A stretch of 64,000 nucleotides of DNA. It comes from Crocinitomicaceae bacterium. GTDB lineage: Bacteria; Bacteroidota; Bacteroidia; Flavobacteriales_G; Salibacteraceae. The stretch is taken from NCBI GenBank assembly GCA_002713215.1, contig PAVO01000014.1, forward strand, positions 1 to 64,000, given 5' to 3'. The notes beneath the pieces are model-generated. The model was not told the DNA's origin, ran no database searches, and saw only the letters and a list, made by a program, of their open reading frames with translations. Positions 8,391-15,201 of this stretch are shown piece by piece; the stretch's first letter is position 1; every line of letters begins with the position of its first letter. Position numbers and translations under genes: made by a program.

Positions 8391-8552
8391 TTGGCATATT
8401 GTATACTAATGTGGGAATAGCTGCCATTCTATGTTTGACAAGGAACCGACGAAGGAACTCAGTGAAACTAATCTAGTCTTATTTCTAGATTCCTGCTTTC
8501 GCAGGACTGACGTAACTTTTATATGGTAGTTTGGTTAACCCGCATTATCCTA
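8391..8552 (-). repeat. Palindromic intergenic repeat, right copy of an inverted pair
   Basis: Reverse-oriented relative of the element at 7471-7614. The core 8470-8509 differs from the left copy at only two of 40 positions and includes the perfect TCCTGC/GCAGGA hairpin. The second hairpin is degenerate and interrupted by extra sequence. Similarity continues into both flanks (GTGGGAATAG on one side, GGGTTAA on the other, read in matching orientation), so the unit is longer than the hairpin itself. Confidence 0.78.
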
Positions 8553-8565
8553 CAACACTCCGTAA

Positions 8566-10512
8566 TTAATTGCCCAACAGGCGAATGTTTTTTACAACAG
8601 TAAGCACATCATTCAAAAACTGATAATCCTTGGCATACATGATGTTTATTCTCGCAGCCTGAGGTTCACTTACATGGCCTATGGACTGAGAACAGGACAA
8701 TACTCCTGTTTTAATTACCGGTAAGTCGTGTAAATTGTTTCCGGAAACGCTATAACCAACCCAGCTTTTCTGGCCAATTAATACTTCCAGTAAGTTTCGA
8801 ACAAAACCAGACCTCTGTTTGACAAAAGCCAGTAGAATAGGCGAGAGTGCAATAAACAATAGCGTAAGCGACAAATCGAGTACCCGCTTAATCCGAAGGT
8901 TTTTTGCCTTGGTTATGGAATTAATATTCAGTACGGAATACAACTCACCGGATGTATTGATGGAATTACTACCAATAACAAAAAGACTTTCGGGTGGAGC
9001 TATTTTAAAATCGAGTGACTTATTATCCAATTGGCTCATTTGTTCAATAATGTTGGCGCTGCTTACGTTTTCGGCACAAAAAATTATTTCTTCAATTTTG
9101 AATATGCTCGAAATCTCCCTCAATTGCCTCATGTTACCAACGAAACCCTCTGGTAATTCCATCGAGGAACCGGGGAGTACCTTGGCAATAAACTCAGGTT
9201 GTATAATGGTCTGTTTTAGTAGGTTGATTACCCGTTTTATTTCATCCTGAGAACCAACAATAGCAAATCGTCTTTTGGTCGAAGTTCCTAACTTAAAGCC
9301 TCCTACTTTAAACCAGTGCAAAAGGTATCGGTCCATAATTCCCAGGCATAAGGTTGTTACGGCTCCAAGCAGTATAATTGCTCTTGAAAATCGATACGAT
9401 TCGGGCAAGAGACTGTATAGAATAAGCAGCAGGGCGGTACCGGCAGCGGTTCCCAAGAGGTAATTTTTTAGTAAGGTCGGTCGGTCATAACCACCACTAA
9501 AAAAGATGCTTAACACCCACACTAGGCTATAAATAGGTAGGAGCAGTTGGTACAATTCTGACGGAGTCTCAATACCTGTAATTGAATTATGAGCCCAAAC
9601 CAAACCAAAGAGACTGATGAGAATTAGTACAAAGTCCAGAATGGCCAGGTAGCCTTTTCTAAAGAAGTTGGTAAACAAGGTAATGGATGCCCTAAAGTAG
9701 ATGGCCAGATGTATGAGGAAATCAAGCAGTTTTGCATTTTTCGGGGAGAAATGTTTGTTGGCGAAAATGACCATGGCCCGGTAAAAAACGAAAACGTAGT
9801 TAACACTGGTTTTTTTGGTGCTTTCTCCCTTGTAGTGTATAATCTGGGTTTTAGGATAATAGTAATTCTTAAAGCCAGCCAGTTGAATTCGATAGGAAAG
9901 ATCTATGTCTTCTCCATACATAAAGAAGGTTTCGTCGAGTAGGCCAACTTTGTCGAGCGCTGTTTTTCTCAATAGCATAAATGCACCTGAGAGTACATCA
10001 ACTTCATGAATTTCCGAAGGATCCAAATAGGTGAGATGGTATTTTCCAAAGCGGCTGGAATGAGGAAAGAGCCTGGAGAAACCAAACATTTTATAAAAAG
10101 CAACTTCCGGGGTGGGCAATCCTCGTTTTGATTCGGGTAGAAAGTGCCCTTTTCCATCAATCATTTTAACACCAAGTCCACCGGCATCGGGGTGTTCTTC
10201 CATGAATGAAATTACCTTTTCAAAAGTATCTTCCTCTACCAGGGTATCTGGATTGAGAAGCAATACAAACTCTCCCTTTGCTTGATTAATGCCGAGGTTG
10301 TTTCCCTTGGAAAACCCTAAGTTTTTTGAAGAAGCGATTAATTGGAATTGGGGGAATTTTTGTTGAAGCATTTCCACCGAACCATCCATCGAATGGTTGT
10401 CGACAATGATAACCTCTCCTTCAATTTTGTCCAATGCCTTTTGCACCGAGATTAAGCACTGCTCAACGAAGTGCTTAACGTTATAATTGACAATAATTAC
10501 GGAGAGTTTCAA
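8566..10512 (-). CDS. GT2 glycosyltransferase fused to a degenerate phosphoglycosyltransferase
   Basis: A 648-residue fusion. Residues 1-250 are a complete family-2 glycosyltransferase: SVIIVNYN at 4-11, VIIVDNHSMDGS at 34-45, LGFSKGNNLGINQAKG at 65-80, NPDT at 87-90, and YGEDIDLSYR near 200. About five membrane segments follow (260-405), then a Rossmann-like cytosolic domain starting KRRFAIVGSQ, then a final membrane helix (about 542-562). This second half has the layout of WbaP/WcaJ-type polyprenyl-phosphate sugar transferases, but the terminal catalytic part is shrunken and lacks their recognisable DE-containing motif and FRSM block. It probably transfers a sugar at the membrane through the GT2 half only. 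Confidence 0.8.
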   Translation of the reverse strand: MKLSVIIVNYNVKHFVEQCLISVQKALDKIEGEVIIVDNHSMDGSVEMLQQKFPQFQLIASSKNLGFSKGNNLGINQAKGEFVLLLNPDTLVEEDTFEKVISFMEEHPDAGGLGVKMIDGKGHFLPESKRGLPTPEVAFYKMFGFSRLFPHSSRFGKYHLTYLDPSEIHEVDVLSGAFMLLRKTALDKVGLLDETFFMYGEDIDLSYRIQLAGFKNYYYPKTQIIHYKGESTKKTSVNYVFVFYRAMVIFANKHFSPKNAKLLDFLIHLAIYFRASITLFTNFFRKGYLAILDFVLILISLFGLVWAHNSITGIETPSELYQLLLPIYSLVWVLSIFFSGGYDRPTLLKNYLLGTAAGTALLLILYSLLPESYRFSRAIILLGAVTTLCLGIMDRYLLHWFKVGGFKLGTSTKRRFAIVGSQDEIKRVINLLKQTIIQPEFIAKVLPGSSMELPEGFVGNMRQLREISSIFKIEEIIFCAENVSSANIIEQMSQLDNKSLDFKIAPPESLFVIGSNSINTSGELYSVLNINSITKAKNLRIKRVLDLSLTLLFIALSPILLAFVKQRSGFVRNLLEVLIGQKSWVGYSVSGNNLHDLPVIKTGVLSCSQSIGHVSEPQAARINIMYAKDYQFLNDVLTVVKNIRLLGN

Positions 10513-10580
10513 CAGTGACTTTTGGGCGAAAATACGTTAACGAGTCAAAAATTGCGATATTGCCACAAGGATGAAATGTT

Positions 10581-11273
10581 TTAGATCATTCGGGAATTAA
10601 ACTTTTCAAACACCGAAATAGTTACGAACTGAAAAACAAACCAATACATAAGATCTTCAATTGGAAAGGACAGAATGTATGCCCCCTGGGTTTCTATGGA
10701 CTGGTAATTGAAAATTGTAATGCCCGAAAAATATCCGGTTAACGTTAGTTGAAGCACACAGTATGGAACGAGCAATGTCCAGCAGCAGACCAGGAAATTG
10801 GGAGTCCAATCAGGAGTAAACCACAAAAAGTAGAGCAGTGAAAAAAACAATAAAATTGCTGCAGACAATGTATGAAGGTCGTACCAATTAACATAGGTCA
10901 TGGGCAGCACGAGAAGGAATGGTATTAGCAGCAAAAGTCTAAGAAACCAACGGTTCCAGGAATATTGAAAACGGATTTTAATCCAGAGGTAGACCAGAAT
11001 AGTAATAGCAATTTCTGTGGCGATTAGGACGATTTTTTCTACGGGAACGCCTATTAGGTTTAACCCTAATGTATAGACTGAATTATATTCCCATAAACCT
11101 GCAAGAACGTAAATAATCTCCCAGAGAAGGGCAACTGCACCAACATACAATATGGTATTGAAAAAGGGTTTTTGTACTAGCCTGAATGGTTTTTTAAGAA
11201 GAAAGGTCAATAGCATCAAAAATGCTAATAGAATACAGTCTATAAATAGAAATTGTAGCAGGCCAATACTCAC
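10581..11273 (-). CDS. Lycopene cyclase-domain (CrtYcd-like) membrane protein
   Basis: A 230-residue, roughly seven-helix membrane protein. It has the two repeats of fused CrtYc/CrtYd lycopene cyclases: LWEIIYVLAGLWEYNS followed by GVPVEK (75-80), and LTGYFSGITIFNYQS followed by FPIEDLMYW (203-211). The family motif is PxE(E/D); the second copy is intact (PIED, 204-207) but the first reads PVEK, with Lys in place of the second acid. It could be a divergent or inactive cyclase. No phytoene synthase or desaturase lies nearby, although idi is 2.4 kb upstream on the same strand. It overlaps the preceding glycosyltransferase gene by 4 bp. Confidence 0.75.
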   Translation of the reverse strand: MSIGLLQFLFIDCILLAFLMLLTFLLKKPFRLVQKPFFNTILYVGAVALLWEIIYVLAGLWEYNSVYTLGLNLIGVPVEKIVLIATEIAITILVYLWIKIRFQYSWNRWFLRLLLLIPFLLVLPMTYVNWYDLHTLSAAILLFFSLLYFLWFTPDWTPNFLVCCWTLLVPYCVLQLTLTGYFSGITIFNYQSIETQGAYILSFPIEDLMYWFVFQFVTISVFEKFNSRMI

Positions 11274-12694
11274 AATTCGATGCTATTTTTCCTGTATAAT
11301 TGGTATTTAGGAAGCTGTTCAATGAGGGTATATCCATTAGGAACACTATCCTGAGTCAAGTGGTAATCCTGAAGTTTTCTGTAGTTGAGGCTATAGGTTC
11401 CATATCGTATCATATAACACTGAAACTCCCAATCTTCCCATAGGTTATGATAAATTCCAATGGTTGACCTTTCGGGTATGTGTTTTTTGATTTGTTCAAC
11501 CGTTTTAAGTCTGGTTTCGTGTCGGTTAAATTTACCATAAAGGCTATAGCTTATTCCAATGATGGTTACGAAAGTGACAACATTTATAATTGTAAATACG
11601 TTGGAAACCTTCTTTTCATTTTTGATGGTCTGGAGCCTGGACTGAAGTCCATAAGCAACTAATAAGGCAATGGAAATGGCATAGTAGGGGAAACTAGGTA
11701 AAATGTAAAACCCTTTTTGCACCATGGTAAGTGCCACCGGAGCAGAAGCAGAGATTCCAATAAGAAAAAAGAAAATGATAAACCTCTTTTGAGAACTAAC
11801 CCAGTTAAATTCCTTCAACCGTTTTCTCAACAAGAAAAGAATTAAGGCTGCTAAGGCGGCAACGTAAATCAATTCCCAAAAGATTCGTTCAAGAATAACA
11901 AATCGGGAATGTACGGTAGGGTATTCTGTAATCCTTCCCAGAAGCCTAAGATTTACGTAATTCAATAGATGTTCCCGGGCCGGTTCATAGGCAAATATGG
12001 CCAGGTAGCAAAGGGCCAAAGTACATGCGATTATTAGAAATGAGCTTAGGTATTTTTTTATTGAATGATTCCTAAAAACCAGGAAGTGAATTGGTATTAT
12101 TCCTAGTGTAAACAATCCTGGAACTCCCTTGCTGTAGGATGCAAGGAAAGTAAATATTCCGGCAAGTATGGGCCAATATAACTTAGGCTTTGATCGAAAA
12201 AGGTATTTAATGGTGAATAGTGCAGCGCACATGGTAAATATACCCATGGTATTTTCCTGTGCATTGTTTTGATACCCCCAATAGACCAATGGAATGGTGA
12301 GCCAAATAAAAATGGCCAGCCAATCCATTTTTTCTATGCCTTTAATATGGAATGAGACTTCTTTCCAAAGGGCTCTGAACAGCAGAATGGTTACCAGCAG
12401 GGTAGTAAAACTGTAGATTCTTTCAGATAAAAAGTGACTGTTAAAGAGCCTGAAGAATAGGGATTGGATACCAAAAACAAGGGGCGGGTGTTCATAAAAA
12501 ATAGGTGACTCGGCAATTCCTACTTCACTGAATCGCGGTTCGAAAAAGCTCCCGTACCCTTCTGCCATGTTTTTTGCCACAGACGCATATAACACGCCAT
12601 CCATAAACATTCCTTGTTGAACCAGAACGGGTATGGTAAGCGCACAGGCAAATGCAAAAACGAAAATATTTAACTGTAGATTAAGCTTATGCAT
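11270..12694 (-). CDS. GT39/ArnT-like integral membrane glycosyltransferase
   Basis: A 474-residue membrane protein with about ten helices and the PMT/ArnT (GT-C) layout: an N-terminal helix, a first periplasmic loop with the acidic/aromatic pair typical of lipid-phosphate sugar transferases (VLYASVAKNMAEGYGSFFEPRF, about 34-55), EHPPLVFGIQSLFFRL around 68-83, and a C-terminal soluble tail. Members use polyprenyl-phosphate sugars to modify lipid A, glycans or proteins outside the inner membrane. The acceptor is unknown. It lies directly upstream of the lycopene-cyclase-like gene (4-bp overlap) and 48 bp downstream of queD. Confidence 0.8.
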   Translation of the reverse strand: MHKLNLQLNIFVFAFACALTIPVLVQQGMFMDGVLYASVAKNMAEGYGSFFEPRFSEVGIAESPIFYEHPPLVFGIQSLFFRLFNSHFLSERIYSFTTLLVTILLFRALWKEVSFHIKGIEKMDWLAIFIWLTIPLVYWGYQNNAQENTMGIFTMCAALFTIKYLFRSKPKLYWPILAGIFTFLASYSKGVPGLFTLGIIPIHFLVFRNHSIKKYLSSFLIIACTLALCYLAIFAYEPAREHLLNYVNLRLLGRITEYPTVHSRFVILERIFWELIYVAALAALILFLLRKRLKEFNWVSSQKRFIIFFFLIGISASAPVALTMVQKGFYILPSFPYYAISIALLVAYGLQSRLQTIKNEKKVSNVFTIINVVTFVTIIGISYSLYGKFNRHETRLKTVEQIKKHIPERSTIGIYHNLWEDWEFQCYMIRYGTYSLNYRKLQDYHLTQDSVPNGYTLIEQLPKYQLYRKNSIEL

Positions 12695-12742
12695 GCAACA
12701 ATCAGATTTAACTAATTCGATGGGACATTTTGCTATGGGGTA

Positions 12743-13153
12743 TCAACTACCAGAATATTCAACACTATTGCGTTCGGTTTCGTAAAGCGTAATCTTCAAG
12801 GTTAGATGGTCTGCAACATGGGGCCTAAGTCGATTCCAGATAACCACGGCAATATGTTCAGCAGTAGGGTTTAGATTAGAAAACTCATCAATTTGCTCAT
12901 TCAGATTTTTGTGATCCAGGTAGGAAGTAACGTGTTCGTAAATAACTGTCTTTAGCAATTTCATGTCAATTACAAACCCTGTTTCGGGATCAATTTCGCC
13001 TTCAACTTCAGCCATTAATTTGTAGTTGTGACCATGGTAATGTGGGTTACTGCACTTACCAAAAACGGACTCATTTTTACTGTCGGTCCAATCGGGCCGA
13101 TACAATCGATGAGCTGCGTTAAAATGTGCTTTCCTTCTAACTTTTACTTTCAT
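12743..13153 (-). CDS. queD: 6-carboxytetrahydropterin synthase (QueD/PTPS family)
   Basis: A 136-residue enzyme that turns dihydroneopterin triphosphate into 6-carboxy-tetrahydropterin, the second step to queuosine. Counting from the chosen start, zinc ligands are His15 (AAHR) and His40/His42 (HGHNY); the catalytic Cys34 lies in GKCSNPH. The frame stays open upstream to 13177, but the start at 13153 is preferred because it forms a TAATG overlap with the idi stop codon and gives the usual MKVxVRRKAHFNAAH N-terminus. Pairing with idi is frequent in Flavobacteriia, without a clear metabolic reason. Confidence 0.92.
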   Translation of the reverse strand: MKVKVRRKAHFNAAHRLYRPDWTDSKNESVFGKCSNPHYHGHNYKLMAEVEGEIDPETGFVIDMKLLKTVIYEHVTSYLDHKNLNEQIDEFSNLNPTAEHIAVVIWNRLRPHVADHLTLKITLYETERNSVEYSGS

Positions 13154-13686
13154 TAGGCCGCCTTTTGCTTGTACCAATAAGCACGAAGTTTTGGAAATAC
13201 CAATTTAAACCATTCAGAGTATTTATTGGGAAAATGGTTGATATCATGTTCAATTACATCGAGAGGAACATAAACCCAGGCTTTTACTTCCCTTGGATTT
13301 GGATGGCAGTTTTCACTAAAATCACCAATAAATACATGGTCTAATTCATGTTCAATAAGTCCATTTTCCATCTTAGCCTCGTAAGTAAAATTAAATGTTT
13401 CTGAAAGCTTACATTCAATTCCCAACTCTTCCATTAGTCTGCGATTGGCAGCAATAGTTGTTGGTTCGTCTGGTCTGGGATGTCCACAACAGGTATTGCT
13501 CCACAGGTTAGCCGAGTGGTATTTACATTCGGCTCGTTGTTGAAGTAATAATTCTCCATTCTTATTGAATAGAAATATTGAAAACGCTCGGTGTAAAACA
13601 CCCTTGGAATGAGCTTCGTATTTTTCCATTCTACCTATTGCATTATCCTTATCATCAACCAGTATTACGTACTCCGATCCGTTCAT
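13153..13686 (-). CDS. idi: Isopentenyl-diphosphate delta-isomerase, type I
   Basis: A 177-residue Nudix-fold metalloenzyme that interconverts IPP and DMAPP for isoprenoid synthesis. The active-site Cys is Cys67 in NTCCGHP (64-70), and the Nudix-like helix contains RRLMEELGIE. Spacing and length agree with type I enzymes. It precedes queD with a 1-bp overlap. It could feed carotenoid, menaquinone and undecaprenyl pathways; the lycopene-cyclase-like gene further down the strand makes a carotenoid link tempting, but two unrelated genes intervene. Confidence 0.95.
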   Translation of the reverse strand: MNGSEYVILVDDKDNAIGRMEKYEAHSKGVLHRAFSIFLFNKNGELLLQQRAECKYHSANLWSNTCCGHPRPDEPTTIAANRRLMEELGIECKLSETFNFTYEAKMENGLIEHELDHVFIGDFSENCHPNPREVKAWVYVPLDVIEHDINHFPNKYSEWFKLVFPKLRAYWYKQKAA

Positions 13687-13756
13687 TTATTGTTTTTGAA
13701 TCTTGAATTAGTTTATCGTTAAACGTAGTATTATTACAATTTATACCTGAGGTGGT

Positions 13757-14422
13757 TCACATTTTAACACTAAATGTCCATCCTCGTTTTTGTTTTTTAT
13801 TGGAATTCTGAAATACACCTTTGCCTCCTTTAACCATGAGGTGAATCCCTACAAAAGAAACTCCGGAGCCTACTACTACGCCCAATGTACCCCATACTAC
13901 ATTTGAATTGTCAACGCTGTACTGATTTCCACCAAGCACAACGAGTAGTACACCTACTGTTGCAAGTCCTGTCCCGACAGCAAATTTGGCAAAACCGGCT
14001 GATCGCCAACCCATAGTTTTGCCAAATGATTTTCCCACCAGAATGAGGTCCTTAACCTTAACTTCTTTGCCATCAACAACAATTTTATCTTTTTTTATTT
14101 CTTCCAATGTGCCTTTAACCTTCTTCTTGCTGGTTTTGGTCTGGTACCGAATGGTTTCACCAACCTTGAAGTAACGTTGTATTTTGTCTTTTTTATGCGC
14201 GGCGATTAGTGCCGGACCGATATCCTTCTTTTTGGTCTTTTCCTTTTTGCCTTTTTTGCTCTTTTTTCTGTCTTTTTTCTCCTGTACAAGTTCTGAGCTT
14301 TTCCCTTGGCTCATTGTCTCAGGGTTTTCATCCGAAATGACATTTTGATCCTCCTGAGAAATCCCGACGATAGGTATTGCCAGACCAAATAGTAAAAGAG
14401 ATATTAGTGTTTTTAAGGTCAT
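13757..14422 (-). CDS. Exported Lys-rich hypothetical protein
   Basis: A 221-residue protein with a signal peptide (1-22), a very lysine-rich linker (about 40-75, runs of KKGKKEK), a small beta-rich segment with YFKVGETIRYQTKTSKKKVKGTLEEI that resembles the SH3-like 'uniform surface' strands of Bacteroidota exported proteins, and two C-terminal hydrophobic segments (about 145-168 and 175-195). I do not recognise a family. Its ATG overlaps the stop of the upstream ElyC-like gene by one base (TAATG), so the two are made together; an envelope role is likely. Confidence 0.6.
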   Translation of the reverse strand: MTLKTLISLLLFGLAIPIVGISQEDQNVISDENPETMSQGKSSELVQEKKDRKKSKKGKKEKTKKKDIGPALIAAHKKDKIQRYFKVGETIRYQTKTSKKKVKGTLEEIKKDKIVVDGKEVKVKDLILVGKSFGKTMGWRSAGFAKFAVGTGLATVGVLLVVLGGNQYSVDNSNVVWGTLGVVVGSGVSFVGIHLMVKGGKGVFQNSNKKQKRGWTFSVKM

Positions 14423-15186
14423 TAATTGTATCCCATTAGTTTATAGACAACAGTTCCTATCCATTCATGAATAACCCTATTCCAGCTCATTATTATGTAA
14501 GCATCCGGTAGGAAAAGGTAGTCAAATAACCATTTGTGTTTTCCGGAAATTCCATCGACACAAACAGGTACAGCTTCTATTCCAACTTTGTTAAAACAGG
14601 CCAATGACCTGGACATATGTGTACAGGAAGTAATTAGTAAAACAGGGCCTGTTATTTCCAGGCTATCAAGAACAACTTTACAGTTAACAGCATTTTGCCA
14701 GGTGTTTTTTGATGCGCTTTCTACCAATATATCCTTCTTTGGAATGTTGAGTCGCAAAGCAAGTTCAGCAATATATTGTCCCTCGGGAGGAGTATCATGG
14801 AAAATATTTCCGTGTCCTCCGCAAAATAAGATTTTCTTAATTTTCTTTTGCTGGTATAATTCCAAACCTGTAACAAGCCGATCCGCAGCTTCATTAAAAT
14901 TAACTTGATGAGCAGCGGGTGCCATAATGGAATACCCTCCAAGAACCACTCCAACAGGATACTTGCCCTGTATGCTCTCAAGGTTGGTCATTGGAGGTTC
15001 CCAGATTCCATTAACTTGGTTATGAATAAACTGGTTCGAAAAAATGTAGAGTAAAATGAGAGAAGTCCAAATAAGCTTTTTTCCTCTTGCCTTATTCTTT
15101 AGTATAAGCCCCAGCAACAAGGTGAAAAAAATCCAGGTTACCGGTGTCGACAGAAAATAGAGAAGCTTGGAAAATAAATGAAACAT
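14422..15186 (-). CDS. YdcF/ElyC/SanA-family envelope protein (DUF218)
   Basis: A 254-residue protein with two N-terminal membrane helices (about 5-27 and 37-55) and a DUF218 domain. Typical elements are VGVVLGGYSIMAP (80s), a segment ending CGGHGNIF (120s), PKKDILVESASKNTWQNA (about 148-165) and ITSCTHMSRSLACFNKVG. ElyC of E. coli, with the same architecture, affects peptidoglycan assembly and undecaprenyl-phosphate use. Fifteen bases separate it from the upstream T9SS-protein gene, and it is coupled to the downstream Lys-rich exported protein. Confidence 0.85.
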   Translation of the reverse strand: MFHLFSKLLYFLSTPVTWIFFTLLLGLILKNKARGKKLIWTSLILLYIFSNQFIHNQVNGIWEPPMTNLESIQGKYPVGVVLGGYSIMAPAAHQVNFNEAADRLVTGLELYQQKKIKKILFCGGHGNIFHDTPPEGQYIAELALRLNIPKKDILVESASKNTWQNAVNCKVVLDSLEITGPVLLITSCTHMSRSLACFNKVGIEAVPVCVDGISGKHKWLFDYLFLPDAYIIMSWNRVIHEWIGTVVYKLMGYN

Positions 15187-15201
15187 GCCAAGTTTTCTAA
15201 A

